Shown: positions 16,389 through 25,658, numbered from the stretch's first letter. The stretch is 32,651 nucleotides of DNA from Bilabrum cf. latius (GCA_965178125.1 CBCXTV010000013.1:1-32651), one strand, 5' to 3'. Translations and numbers: made by a program. The notes: generated by a model from the sequence alone, not told the origin.

Positions 16389-18672
16389 GTCGGCTCCGTT
16401 CAAGGGCGAAACGATGAGTTTGTCTGTTGCCGAGTCGCTGAAGTCCCGAGTCGCATCCTGCTCCTGGGATCCCGCGTGGGTTTCCGCGAGCTGCGTGCCG
16501 TGCGATGGCCTCCCCACAAGCCAGGAGTCAGAAGCGTCCACGACGGCGACCTCTGCTTTGTTAGGGGTGTCCGAGGCGTCCTCAACGTGCTCGTGTGGCC
16601 TCGGTGTCTCCAATTCGGTGGCTGCAGCGCGCGCGGCCGCTGTCCCGAGTTTTGGCTTTGACGATGCGGAGAACGACTTCGACGCCAGTCTCGACATGAT
16701 TGAGGCCTCATGCGAGGTCGCATGCGAGGCAGAATGCGAGGGCGATCCGGGAGCCTGCTTGTTGTCCCACGGCAAGTCGAGCGGTCAGTGGCAGATCGGC
16801 GTAGTGGGTGAACGAGTCCTTTATGAGGGCCTCAGCGTTGAGGGCGACATTCCTGGCCGCGTTGCTGCCTCCGAAGCGCTCGCCGCGGGTGTCATCAATT
16901 TGGAACCCCCGTCAGAGGAAGTACTTTTGCCGGTGCAGCTTCTGCGGAGTAGTCAAGGTTACCGTGGGGTTCTGCCCATCGAGGATTCTGCGCCCGATGC
17001 GAGGGGGCGACCGCAGATGCTCATGCTTCCCGATTTCGTGCCCCCCGTGAAGAGGCGGCGTCTTCGGCAGAAGTGCGACCCTGCTGAGGGCGATGCAGCA
17101 CCGAGTCTTGCGGCTCATCTCGGACCTCCGCCCGCGGCTCGTGCCGCGGCCGGAGCGTCTGGGCCGCAGCGCTCGACTGGAAGGCCTTCGACTCGTCCGA
17201 GTGATAGTGTCATCTATCGTCTCCTGCGGGTTTTCCCTGACGATTTCAAGTTGGCGTTTCCGGCGTCGGTGTCACACCAGCGGAAGCGGTGCCTCATCAG
17301 GGAGGCGCTTCGCAATGTACCCGGTGACCGCATGTGCATCTTGAAAGACTGGGCTGCGGGGGCGGAGGACACTCCTTGCCAGCTTCGTTTCGAGGAGCTC
17401 TTCCCAGAGCTTGCGCGGCAGCGGGACGAAGTTGTGAGGAATCCGGGATCGCATTCAGTGCCCGTGGGCGAGATTGTGCCTGCGTCCGACAAGAACACGA
17501 GGCGGGGAAGGGCCGTGATGCTTACCTTTCACGGTCGCTGGGGTGTCGAAAAGGAGCCTGTGCGCGACATCATGTCGGCATCCGTGGCAAGGGGCGTCCT
17601 GAGGCGATTGGTTCTCGCGTCTCCGTTCTATGTGGAGCTTTGGGCCACCTTCAAGGCATGGGCGCAGGACATCGCGCGGCGGATGATGTGGCCTCAGCTG
17701 TCCATGAAAATGGAGCTCTCCCTGCACCGCAAGCACGCCGCAAACTTGGTGCACTTCCACGTATGCATGACGGATTCCGAGAAGTCGCATCGTTGTCGCG
17801 TGGCGGAGGATTTCATGTGGGCCGGCAGCAGGCCGAATGTCGTGTACGGCTCCGGGCGGTCAGCGAAAGCGCAGGAACGTGGCGCGTCGGAGTTACACTA
17901 TTATTGTCAAGCTCCCAAAGTCGGTGCGCTGCTTTGCGCCACGAACTACCGAGCCGGACGCGATTTCGTCGTCAATGGTAAGTTCGTGCACGCGTTGTTC
18001 GCACGCTTCAAAATGGATCCGGACGTCGCGAGAAGGGAACTCGTGGCGTATCGGTGTCGGGACGCCGAGAACTTAGTGCGCGCCATCGACTTCCACATAC
18101 AGAATGCCGCGGAGAGGAGAGAGGTGTGCGCGCAGGCCGCGGTGCACGTAGTGACGAAGCTCCGCCCCTTTAAGGTGGTGCCCGAAGTCGAGAAGTGGCG
18201 CGAGAGCTATCGTCAGGAGTGGTTCGCGCACATGCGCTTCAAGTTCCTTGTCTTGGTGGGGGACTCCCGGTTCGGGAAGACAGTGTACGCGCGGAATCTC
18301 TTCGGGAGCGAAAGGACTCTTGTTGTGAACTGTCAGGGCAGTGTGGAACCTCCGCTCCGTGGCTTCGATCGAAGTCGGCATGTGGCCATTGTGTTCGACG
18401 AGGCAAATGCCCTGTGGGTCGTCAACAACAAACAGGTCTTTCAGGCTGGCCTTGACCCCTCCCTGCTCGGCCAGAGCAAGACGAACAGCCTCGCATACTC
18501 TGTGTGGCTCCACGGTATCGCCCTGATCATCTGCACGAATTCGTGGGGCTCTGACGTGACGGAGTCGGTGGACCGCGAGTGGCTTGACAACAACTGTACG
18601 AAAGTGCAGGTGAAAGATCGGCTCTACTTCGACGAGGACTTGTTGTCTCTCACGGATGTGCAGAAGAGCTGA
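16387..18672 (+). CDS. rep: CRESS-type Rep: HUH endonuclease plus SF3 helicase, 761 aa
   Basis: ATG 16387 is the first in-frame Met after the A/T-rich leader. Residues 1-~330 are a low-complexity Ser/Ala/Glu extension with a basic patch (VKRRRLRQK). The endonuclease shows motif I MLTF (378-381), motif II HFH (H456, H458) and motif III HYYCQAPKVG (Y505/Y506 candidate nucleophile, K510). The helicase shows Walker A GDSRFGKT (625-632, K631), Walker B VFDEA (D671, E672) and motif C IICTNSW (N718). This is the architecture of Rep from circular single-stranded DNA viruses, plasmids and their endogenous relatives: it nicks a hairpin origin, attaches by tyrosine and unwinds. The N-terminal extension makes it about twice the usual viral length (300-400 aa). 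All motifs are intact, and pieces recur in the patchwork zones. Virus-derived, plasmid or transposon origin cannot be separated here. Confidence 0.88.
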   Translation: MSAPFKGETMSLSVAESLKSRVASCSWDPAWVSASCVPCDGLPTSQESEASTTATSALLGVSEASSTCSCGLGVSNSVAAARAAAVPSFGFDDAENDFDASLDMIEASCEVACEAECEGDPGACLLSHGKSSGQWQIGVVGERVLYEGLSVEGDIPGRVAASEALAAGVINLEPPSEEVLLPVQLLRSSQGYRGVLPIEDSAPDARGRPQMLMLPDFVPPVKRRRLRQKCDPAEGDAAPSLAAHLGPPPAARAAAGASGPQRSTGRPSTRPSDSVIYRLLRVFPDDFKLAFPASVSHQRKRCLIREALRNVPGDRMCILKDWAAGAEDTPCQLRFEELFPELARQRDEVVRNPGSHSVPVGEIVPASDKNTRRGRAVMLTFHGRWGVEKEPVRDIMSASVARGVLRRLVLASPFYVELWATFKAWAQDIARRMMWPQLSMKMELSLHRKHAANLVHFHVCMTDSEKSHRCRVAEDFMWAGSRPNVVYGSGRSAKAQERGASELHYYCQAPKVGALLCATNYRAGRDFVVNGKFVHALFARFKMDPDVARRELVAYRCRDAENLVRAIDFHIQNAAERREVCAQAAVHVVTKLRPFKVVPEVEKWRESYRQEWFAHMRFKFLVLVGDSRFGKTVYARNLFGSERTLVVNCQGSVEPPLRGFDRSRHVAIVFDEANALWVVNNKQVFQAGLDPSLLGQSKTNSLAYSVWLHGIALIICTNSWGSDVTESVDREWLDNNCTKVQVKDRLYFDEDLLSLTDVQKS

Positions 18673-19076
18673 CGCCGGCCGCTGAGGTTTTCAGTCCGGT
18701 TCACACGAGCGCCGGAGCCGCAGCGGCAGCCGCTTCGGTGCTCCTGAAGGTCTAATGTCCTCAATGCGTTTCGTGTGCAAAAAGGATGTGGTTTCTACAT
18801 GGGGGCATTCCGCAAGTTTCATGTGGTCCGTCGCGTTCGTCCGGGGGAGTGCTTGCCTAGTACTGGGAGCTTGCCTGACACACACACACGTGGCACCCAG
18901 CCTGATGGGTTGCAAGTGTGTGTGTGTCTCCGCAGTGCCGCGGTTGGGACCCGGCGGGTCGTTTGCTTTTACGTCGCCGCGTCGCGCGCCGACGAGACAT
19001 TTCTTGGTCTCAGAAGCCTCTGCTTCCGGTAGGCGCGCCGTGTACGCTCGCGGGCCGAAGGTGGGTGCGTTGCTTG
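18673..19076. other. Intergenic between Rep and the CxxC gene
   Basis: 404 bp with one clear structure, the AC/GT hairpin. An open frame runs through it into the next gene, but it starts at GTG and codes a Cys/Val/Arg-rich stretch without motifs. Confidence 0.5.
18878..18927. terminator. Hairpin with (AC)6 / (GT)6 arms
   Basis: ACACACACACAC (18878-18889) is perfectly complementary to GTGTGTGTGTGT (18916-18927) across a 26-nt spacer, which itself holds GGCACCC/GGGTTGC. It lies about 200 bp after the Rep stop. A 3'-end or processing hairpin is possible, but microsatellite origin is equally likely; the terminator label is tentative. Confidence 0.35.
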
Positions 19077-19769
19077 ATGGCCTACGTCGGTATCGCCGAT
19101 GCACCGTATGTGGCCGTGGTTGCCGCGTCGACCTCCGAGCACGCCCCGGAGGGCGAGGTGGAGATGATGCTTGCGCCTCTTGCCGGAGATGTCGGTTTCA
19201 AGCGGCCTCGCGTGTTTCCTCCCGGTTCGCGACTTCTTCCTAAGTCGCCGGCCCATCCGGCGGTGCTCATAACAGCGCTCGGCAGTGAGGCACCCCAGGA
19301 CACACAGTGCGTCGTTTGGTCGGACTCTAAGGCTTTCGACCTCGCGGAGTTTGTATGCTCTTCCTGCGGCTGCAATCGTGTCATGGCGGACCTGAATCAT
19401 CGTATGCGTGATCGTCTCGTACGTCGCGTGCAGCGCACGCTTTATGCCGATGATTCTCCGTGCGGCAGGGGTGCGATTTCTTGTCGTGCTTGTCGCGAGA
19501 AGGCGCGCGACGCGGCGCCGAAGACGTCGATTATGAACGCGGCGAACAAGAAGAAGATCTCGGGAACACTTCGCATGCAGTTGGATCTCATTGTAGAGAC
19601 CGGGGAGCGGAAGGGGCAGCGTTGTACTGCGGAGAAAATTCTGACATTGGGAACGATGAAGCAGCACAGGGTTTTCGAGAGGGATCTTTACGATGAGGCA
19701 TGGCGCGGGCTTGTTCGTCTGTCTGGACGCGAGGCTTGGAGCGATGACGATTCTTGGTCTCCGCGTTGA
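19077..19769 (+). CDS. CxxC zinc-binding-like protein, 230 aa, function unknown
   Basis: The start ATG 19077 is the first Met of a frame that is open further upstream only from a GTG. The cysteines are arranged as C94-x2-C97 (VCSSCGCNR) and C136-x2-C139 (SCRACREKARD), with additional C99 and C129, consistent with one zinc site of treble-clef or RING-like spacing. The C-terminal half is basic then amphipathic (TSIMNAANKKKISGTLRMQ, ERKGQRCTAEKILTLG) and ends DDDSWSPR. No catalytic motif is seen. It follows Rep on the same strand by 404 bp. A nucleic-acid-binding accessory protein is a guess; the open frame and non-repetitive composition are the evidence for a gene. Confidence 0.6.
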   Translation: MAYVGIADAPYVAVVAASTSEHAPEGEVEMMLAPLAGDVGFKRPRVFPPGSRLLPKSPAHPAVLITALGSEAPQDTQCVVWSDSKAFDLAEFVCSSCGCNRVMADLNHRMRDRLVRRVQRTLYADDSPCGRGAISCRACREKARDAAPKTSIMNAANKKKISGTLRMQLDLIVETGERKGQRCTAEKILTLGTMKQHRVFERDLYDEAWRGLVRLSGREAWSDDDSWSPR

Positions 19770-20395
19770 GCTTGCGTGACGGTTTTCCCTCTCAACCTGG
19801 CCTCTTGCGTGGCGCTGCTTCCGCGTGTGGCCTGAGCGTGCGACCTGAGCGTTCGGCTTGCTGTCGCGTGTGACCTGAGCGAACGGGCGCTCGACAGTAT
19901 CCCGCGTATGTTGCTCCTGGGGTTCAAGAAAACTTGTACTTTTTGGGCTGTACGGTGGTCAGTGGTGCACGGTTCGTTCGCAGCCTCCGCGTTGTTGGAA
20001 AGCTATGGTGGAGCATGGTTCTTTTCGCAGCCTCCGCGTTGTGATCAAGCTACGGTGGAGCATGGTTCGTGAGCATGGTTCTTTTCGCAGCCTCCGCGTT
20101 GTTGACACGTGAAAGCTACGCGAACGTGACCACACAATAGGCCATACCCCAGGTGAAATCCGGACTCGGACATCCAGACGAAGCGGCATCATACACACTG
20201 TTGAACACACAAATGACACTGAGCTCCACCGTAACGTAACTTTCCATCACCACCTGGTTTATTTTCTCCGCGATGGCAGCTTGGCGGTGACGCTGTGTCT
20301 TCGGGCATGAAGGGGCAAATCTTTGGTTTTTTGGGCCCTGTTTCGGTCACCGAAAAGTCGTGTGATTTCTGGCGCGCAGGAGGAGTGACGCAAGG
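19770..20395. other. Intergenic with short tandem repeats
   Basis: Near 19827-19880 the element CCTGAGCG occurs three times (GTGGCCTGAGCG, GCGACCTGAGCG, GTGACCTGAGCG). Further on are the three CGCAGCCTCCGCG repeats. 20111-20395 shows no gene; GGGCCCTGTTTCGGTCACCG near 20333 faintly recalls the repeat D family. Confidence 0.5.
19979..20120. repeat. Three copies of CGCAGCCTCCGCGTTGT with GGTGGAGCATGGTT
   Basis: CGCAGCCTCCGCGTTGT starts at 19979, 20026 and 20086. The following AAGCTA(T/C)GGTGGAGCATGG segment is also repeated, with an extra GTGAGCATGGTT insertion before copy 3. The unit is 47-60 bp. Confidence 0.85.
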
Positions 20396-20889
20396 TATTT
20401 CTGAACCGTTTTCCGGACGCTTTCCGGGCCTCCCATGTGACCGCTTTTTGCGTACCGAAACACGTTCCGCGCGTGAGGAGCAGATGCGGATCTCCGCGGG
20501 GTCCTAGTTGTGTCCTTTTTCGGGGGACGAAATCGGGCGCACTTGTCGTGCCGATTCGTGGTCGTCTCTGAGACCGGCTGCGAGTCGGGAAAGGTGCCCG
20601 GGAGATGCTCGTGTCCTTGGCTTCGTATTTCTCCGCATATTCTTCAAACGCGGGCGCACGTCTCCTACCGATTCGTGGTCGGTTTCCGAGGCCGATCGCG
20701 AGTCGGGAAATGCGCCCGCGATGCGCTCTCGATCTCGGAAAGGGCGGGAGTCCGTTCTTGCATTCGGAATGGGCGGGGAGTTGCTTTTCCTGGGAGCATG
20801 TGCGAGATTCCTTCTCCGCGGGTCCTCTTTCGGCTTCGGCAGTCAGCAGCGCACTCTGCGGGAACGGCATTCTCCGAGTCTCTTTGCCG
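20396..20889. other. Leader of the four-CxxC gene, source of several copied fragments
   Basis: 20396-20662 is copied at 6826-7082 and 20728-20876 at 638-825 and 27883-28070; the last 30 bp also precede every chimeric copy of the gene. It holds an internal duplication, about 20536-20606 against 20653-20727, both containing CCGATTCGTGGTCG and GCGAGTCGGGAAA. The region is open in the frame of the downstream gene, but the intact start is taken as 20890. Confidence 0.6.
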
Positions 20890-21855
20890 ATGATGTCTGA
20901 GGAGAAACCGTCCGAGAGCATTGCTGTTTCCTTGGGAGACGGCCGCAATCTTCGTGGGCGTCGAGACGCCGGTAATATGGGAAACGAGGGCGGCATGTTG
21001 GCGCGCGAGGTCGACGCCCCGGCGGAGCACGCCGGCGCGGCGGCAAGCGTCGATGTTGCGGGCGGCCCCCACATCGAGAGCGGCGGCGCGGAGGCGGCGT
21101 CCACGGGGATGCTCGGAGAGGAGAGCGGCAAGGCAGCGCCGAAGGAGGACGCCGAAGACGACGGCGGCAAGAAGACGGAGGAGGAGGATGCTCGCGACGT
21201 ATGGTCAGACGCAGCCGCTTGGAAGGCGGGTGGCGGCGTGGCAGACGGGAAGGATGTCGGAACCTGGGGTTCATGGAAGACGCCTGCGAAGTCGTCATGG
21301 GGGGAGCCGTACGTGCCGCGGCAGGTCGCGCCGGAGCCGGCGGAGGAGGCGACATGGACTTGCAACGCGTGCCAGTGCTGCAAGCCCCGGTCGGCGTACT
21401 TCAAGAAGTGGAAGGACTGGATCCAACCAGTTTGCCGGGTGTGTTGCGACAAGTTCGACAACGCGACGCCGTGGTGGGTGTGGTGCAAGAACTGCAAAAA
21501 CGAGTATCCGGCGTACCGATTTCCCCAGATCCGCCGGAAGAAGGAGAACCTGCGCTATTTCTTCCCTGAGGACTGGTGCGCGAAGTGCCTGGTTGCGCGT
21601 GGCTGGAGTCTCCATGATGTCCGTTCCTCTGCGGGTGAAGCGAAGCGTTGGGTGCCAAAAGCTTGCGCGAATACCGGTGACGGCGACAACGACGCTCGTG
21701 CTCCCGCACGCGACGAGCCTCCTGCAGGAGGCGCCGCCTCCTGCAGCAACGCCGTGCGTCAGAGTCCTTCGCGTGACGAGGCCTTGGATGACATCAAGCG
21801 GGCCATGGAGCTTCTCCAGAATGCGGAAAGGTTCCTCCTCACGATGCCAGCGTGA
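20890..21855 (+). CDS. Four-CxxC zinc protein, 321 aa (Stc1-like motif)
   Basis: The start is the ATGATG at 20890, shared by all chimeric copies. Residues 1-150 are acidic and low complexity with Trp-containing motifs (DVWSDAAAWKAGG, GTWGSWKTP). The zinc module has four pairs: C158/C161 (WTCNACQCCKP), C182/C185 (VCRVCC), C199/C202 (WCKNC) and C230/C233 (DWCAKC), enough for two zinc ions. The order W-x-C-x2-C ... F-K-K ... C-x2-C resembles Stc1-like domains, which link RNAi and chromatin factors in fungi, but this is a weak, motif-level likeness. The C-terminus is a short amphipathic helix. A frameshifted full copy is at 4938-5900 and N-terminal copies are fused to other genes. This is the most frequently copied gene in the window. 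Confidence 0.72.
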   Translation: MMSEEKPSESIAVSLGDGRNLRGRRDAGNMGNEGGMLAREVDAPAEHAGAAASVDVAGGPHIESGGAEAASTGMLGEESGKAAPKEDAEDDGGKKTEEEDARDVWSDAAAWKAGGGVADGKDVGTWGSWKTPAKSSWGEPYVPRQVAPEPAEEATWTCNACQCCKPRSAYFKKWKDWIQPVCRVCCDKFDNATPWWVWCKNCKNEYPAYRFPQIRRKKENLRYFFPEDWCAKCLVARGWSLHDVRSSAGEAKRWVPKACANTGDGDNDARAPARDEPPAGGAASCSNAVRQSPSRDEALDDIKRAMELLQNAERFLLTMPA

Positions 21856-22055
21856 CGCGGGAGCTTCCCGAATGGGTCCGTCGTACTGTGAGGGCGCTCC
21901 GGAAGGAAGAGCGCGAGTGAGTCATCCTTGCGCCGAGGTGAGCGCGACGTCGGAGGAGCACGGTCGTTTGATTGGGAACGATATGGTCGGCAGCGTGTGA
22001 AAATCCGAGTTTCTCGTGCAGGATTGGGCAGCTCTCTAGATATCTTGCCCGGGAA
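21856..22055. other. 3' flank of the four-CxxC gene
   Basis: The first 29 bases are copied at 7098-7126. No other feature is seen. Confidence 0.5.
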
Positions 22056-23037
22056 GGGTGTGATGCGGTGGGAGCGCTTCCGCCTCACGTGGCAGACGTC
22101 CACACTTCCTGGTTCCCCGGCAGGCTGTTTGGCGAGACGGAGTGGCAAAGCATCCGCCTGCTCATTCCTACTTTGTTACCTCGATTGTGAGCTCGGAGCT
22201 TGGGGCGGAGGATTCTGCGGGCAGCTCATGTGTGCCTAGAGTGTCATCCCGCGACCCTCTGACTTCTGTCCGTGGCTTTACCTCTTCGCGCAGGAAGATT
22301 CCTCATGAGGCAAGCCCGGTCCGAACTCGCGTGGGATGCCGTGCGCTGGTGCGGCTTCCACTCATCCCCGGGGTGGGGAGCGCTGGGTAAAGGATCGTCT
22401 GTCCCTGCAAGTTTCGATTCGGCGAGGTGCGGCAGCATGACGCGGACCGAGGTGAAGTCCTTTGTCCGCGATAGGTCGCCGCGTCGCGCGGTGGCGACCC
22501 CACAGCGCCCAAATCCCATTCCAGAGAGGGGGTGTGATGCAGTGGGAGCCCTTCCGCCTCACGTGACAGACGTTCACACTTCCTGGTTCCCATAAGGTCT
22601 TCAGCACAGCGCATGCGAGGCAGGCTGTTTGGCGAGACGTAGTGGCATCGCCCCCGCCTGCTCATTCCTACTTTGTTACCTCGATTGTCAGCTTGGGGCT
22701 CGGGGGCGGCGGATTCAGCGGGCAGCTCATGTATGCTGGAGTGTCATCCCGCGACCTCTGACTTCTGTCCGTGGCTTTACCTCTTCGCGCAGGAAGATTC
22801 CTCATGAGGCAAGCCCGGTGCGAACTCCTGTGGGATGCCGTGCGCTGGTTCGGATTCCACTCATGCCCGATGTGGGGAGCGCTAGGGTAAAGGATCGTCT
22901 GTCCCTGCAAGTTTCGATTCGGCTCGAGTCAATGTGAGGAAGGAGAGGTGCGGCAGCATGACGCGGAACGAGGTGACGTCCTTTGTCCGCGATAGGTCGC
23001 CGCGTCGCGCGGTGGCGACCCCGCAGCGCCCAAACCC
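22056..23037 (+). repeat. ~490-bp tandem duplication upstream of the coiled-coil gene
   Basis: Copy 1 (22056-22529) and copy 2 (22530-23037) share the whole leader from GGGTGTGATGC(G/A)GTGGGAGC through GACTTCTGTCCGTGGC to the start and first ~28 codons of the downstream gene. Copy 2 has two insertions relative to copy 1: about 30 bp after TTCCTGGTTCCC (22591-22620) and about 20 bp before the start codon (22924-22945). Confidence 0.9.
22437..22595 (+). pseudogene. Truncated first copy of the coiled-coil gene
   Basis: ATG 22437 opens MTRTEVKSFVRDRSPRRA, matching the intact gene's MTRNEVTSFVRDRSPRRA. After residue ~28 it runs into the start of duplication copy 2 and stops at 22595. The leucine-rich helix is missing. 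Confidence 0.7.
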
Positions 23038-23482
23038 CGCCCCGCCAGCGAGTCCTCACTCGACAGCGGTGTCGAACCTGCAGCAGCGCTTCGAGAACAT
23101 GCAGCAGCGTGCGGAAAGCTTGAGCGCTCAGCTGGAGTACGCCCAAAGTGTGATCAGGCTGCTCTCAGGCCTGTTGCGCGATGAGGCTCCTCGGTTCCAT
23201 GCAGACTTTGATCCCGTGATTCGGCGTGCGATGTCTGGCGCAAGCGGCTCCGTTGCGGGTAGGTCTTTCCGTCTTGTGGACGGAGGCGTCATCCACGGAC
23301 CTGACACAGCAGTCGCTGCTCCTCCGCGTCGTCTCATCGTTGAGGTGCGTACGGACTGGGAGATGACCGAGACTGCCTCAACTGTGCTGGATTCCTCAGG
23401 ATCAGACGACATGGGTTCCGAGGACTCGCCGCCGCCGACCGTCGTCCTCCCCAGCGGCGCGGCGGGCGCCGGCGGTGCCTAG
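22958..23482 (+). CDS. Coiled-coil protein, 174 aa, function unknown
   Basis: ATG 22958 follows AGGTGCGGCAGC and has A at -3. The N-terminus is basic and Pro/Arg-rich (SFVRDRSPRRAVATPQRP). A single predicted coiled coil covers about residues 38-70 (NLQQRFENMQQRAESLSAQL, then EYAQSVIRLLSGLL). The C-terminal third is acidic and Ser/Pro/Gly-rich. This layout suits an oligomerising DNA-binding accessory protein, but no known domain is recognised. It lies 571 bp before the transposase on the same strand. The 5' end and leader are tandemly duplicated, so the gene may be under two similar promoter regions. Confidence 0.6.
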   Translation: MTRNEVTSFVRDRSPRRAVATPQRPNPAPPASPHSTAVSNLQQRFENMQQRAESLSAQLEYAQSVIRLLSGLLRDEAPRFHADFDPVIRRAMSGASGSVAGRSFRLVDGGVIHGPDTAVAAPPRRLIVEVRTDWEMTETASTVLDSSGSDDMGSEDSPPPTVVLPSGAAGAGGA

Positions 23483-24053
23483 TCCTCGGCAGCTCCTGCA
23501 TCGGAGCCTCCTGTCGAGATTCGATCGCGCAACGTCGTTCCTTACATTGCTTGCCGTCGCATGTGCGGGGCGGTGGTGGGTGTGCGTGTTCGCCGAAAGT
23601 TCCCGGCCTCGTCTTCCTCAGGAGAGCTCCTCGACCCGAAATTGGCAGCTCAGCGCTGCCGTGGCCGATACAGTACCCGTGCACGGCCAGTTGGCAGCTA
23701 CGCGCTGCCGTTGCCAATGTCGTCCGCACGAGAGCAGAGTGGCAGCTCAGCGCAGGCGAGAAACCGCGCTCGCAATGCTGCGAGGTGTATTCAATGCTGT
23801 GCACGTGTCTATCCCTCTCCCTGGTTTTGTCTCGCTTGCGCCAGTGTGACCGCAGCAGAGCGGGTGCTTCCCGCGCGTCTTCAGCTTTGAGCACTCCTCC
23901 AGCGACAGGAAGGCATTCGCTTGCTCTCGCTCCCCGCCTGCGTCCTATCCCTCCCGGGTATCTTCAGAGGCCACAGGCAGTGCGAAGCTTGGCAGCGGGT
24001 CCGTCCGCGTCGTTTCGGCTGTGAGCGATCTTCTGCCCGGTTCCTCACGCGTC
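23483..24053. other. Intergenic before the transposase, with GGCAGC repeats
   Basis: TGGCAGCT(C/A) elements recur at 23644, 23693 and 23741 (about 49-bp spacing). The first two are followed by CAGCGCTGCCGTGGCC and ACGCGCTGCCGTTGCC, so each can form a short GGCAGC/GCTGCC hairpin. Repeated spaced palindromes directly upstream of a transposase gene could be regulatory or transposase-binding sites. No gene is seen. Confidence 0.5.
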
Positions 24054-25658
24054 ATGATGTCCTCTGCTTCGGTGCCGGATCAGCTCGCACGGATCAGTAA
24101 GGAGCTGAAGTGTCTCAGAGACGCGAGACAACGGGCGCGCAATGGGCTGCGCCATCCGTGGTTGCGCGCCATGGAGGCACAGGTCGCTGAGGTTATTCGT
24201 CATCACCCCGGAGGTGGCGAGGCAGCTCTTCGAACCTATGTCTCTCGTCAGTTGCAGAGTCGACAGGTTTCCACGCGGACGGCTTCGCAGGAGGAGTTTC
24301 AAAGGCAGGTCGATGAGGAGGTCGCGCTCACCATGAGGCGCCCAGCTGAGGCGTGGCAGCGAAATCCTCTTCGCTCATGTCATCGAGAGTCCGTGGCACG
24401 CGCGGAGACCTTTCTCGCCGAGGCTTCTGTCGTTGCTTGGATCGACCATGTGAACGAGCAGCGTGGGTGTGCTCCAACTGGGAACATGGTTTTCGCCATG
24501 CTTGCGAGGATGGGCGTTCGCGCGGGGAAGGATTCGGCTCGACGGCAGTGGCTCCTGCGCTTCCGTCGTCGTTGGCGGCTTCGGCATGGCCGATTGAAGA
24601 AGCAGCCCCCGGTAACACTCGATTACGTCAGACTCGCGTGTCGTGTCTTCTATCAGTGGATTGAATTCGCAGAAGCGCGAGTGCCCCGCAACCGCCGCCT
24701 CGTCTTTGTGAACTTCGATGAGTCCAGCGTGCCCTTTGCCTTTCCGGGAATGCGCGGGTACATCGCACCGAGGTCAGGAACGGAGCCCGCTTCGCTTGGT
24801 TCGCGCACGGAGCGCCTCGCCTCGAATAGCAATCGAGGATCGTACACCTTTCTGGGTTTCATTAGCGACTGCCCGGAAATCCAGCGACGACTCCCGCGTA
24901 TACTCATCGGGAAGCACACGCGGCTGAGCAAGCGCTTGATGCGTGGGGCGTCGAACCAAATGGTGGACGGAATGGAAGTCTGGGCCCGAGAGAGCTCGTG
25001 GGTGACGCAGTCCCTCATGTTCGACATTCTGCGTCGACTTTTCGCTTCTTGGATGGACATTCAGCATGAGATCTATCCAATAGTGATACTTGACTGCGCG
25101 CCCCAACACATTTCCACTGAGATTGTGAACTTCGCACACGGCCTTGGCATGGATCTCGTGTTTATTCCTGGTCGACTCACCTTCTTGCTTCAGCCGTTGG
25201 ACGTTCTCGTCTTTCAGCTTCTTAAGCGCGACCTTCGGGAGACGTGGATGCAGGAGCGCTCGCGTCATGAAGCGGGTCATGTCGATGTCTCTTGCCATCT
25301 CAGGGTTGTCGCTGAGTGCACGAAGAGAGTGCTCTCGTCTGGCTCGTGGCAAGGCGCTTTCGATATGACAGGCATTACCAGCGGCAGGCGCCGCTTGCAT
25401 TCGACCCTACGGCGCTTGTTTGAGTGTGACATGGAGGACATCTCCAGCGATGCTCCGTCTGTCGACCAGCTCCGCTTCATCAGCAGTCCGCAGCAGCCTC
25501 TCCCGCACGATGCGCTCATCAACAGGGCCCCAGTCGCGTCCGGACACGGGGTCGACGGAGGCGTCCACGGTGGTAACGCTCGCCGCGTGCCTCGTGGCCG
25601 CAGACTAAACGGATGGACCCCCCGCGATCGCGCTCACCCCTCGGCGGCCATGCCGTGA
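24054..25658 (+). CDS. DDE transposase, pogo/Tc1-mariner-like (DDE_1), 534 aa
   Basis: ATG 24054 (MMSSASVPDQ) is preferred over an upstream GTG. The N-terminal ~200 residues are helical and basic and probably bind DNA (SARRQWLLRFRRRWRLRHGR resembles the helix-turn-helix end that precedes the catalytic core of pogo-like enzymes). The catalytic core shows D222 in VFVNFDESSV, D347 in PIVILDCAPQH, and D383 in LTFLLQPLDVLVFQLLK, giving a DD35D spacing. The 'QPLD' third motif is characteristic of the DDE_1 group. The C-terminus is Arg/Gly-rich and overlaps the next gene by 46 bases. The catalytic residues are intact, so activity is possible. Terminal inverted repeats belonging to it were not found. 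An 18-base piece recurs at 7083-7100. Confidence 0.88.
   Translation: MMSSASVPDQLARISKELKCLRDARQRARNGLRHPWLRAMEAQVAEVIRHHPGGGEAALRTYVSRQLQSRQVSTRTASQEEFQRQVDEEVALTMRRPAEAWQRNPLRSCHRESVARAETFLAEASVVAWIDHVNEQRGCAPTGNMVFAMLARMGVRAGKDSARRQWLLRFRRRWRLRHGRLKKQPPVTLDYVRLACRVFYQWIEFAEARVPRNRRLVFVNFDESSVPFAFPGMRGYIAPRSGTEPASLGSRTERLASNSNRGSYTFLGFISDCPEIQRRLPRILIGKHTRLSKRLMRGASNQMVDGMEVWARESSWVTQSLMFDILRRLFASWMDIQHEIYPIVILDCAPQHISTEIVNFAHGLGMDLVFIPGRLTFLLQPLDVLVFQLLKRDLRETWMQERSRHEAGHVDVSCHLRVVAECTKRVLSSGSWQGAFDMTGITSGRRRLHSTLRRLFECDMEDISSDAPSVDQLRFISSPQQPLPHDALINRAPVASGHGVDGGVHGGNARRVPRGRRLNGWTPRDRAHPSAAMP

Noticed and set aside
15924-16661. Upstream ORF overlapping the Rep start
   Set aside because: No motif, overlaps the Rep gene in another frame, Cys/Arg-rich noise.
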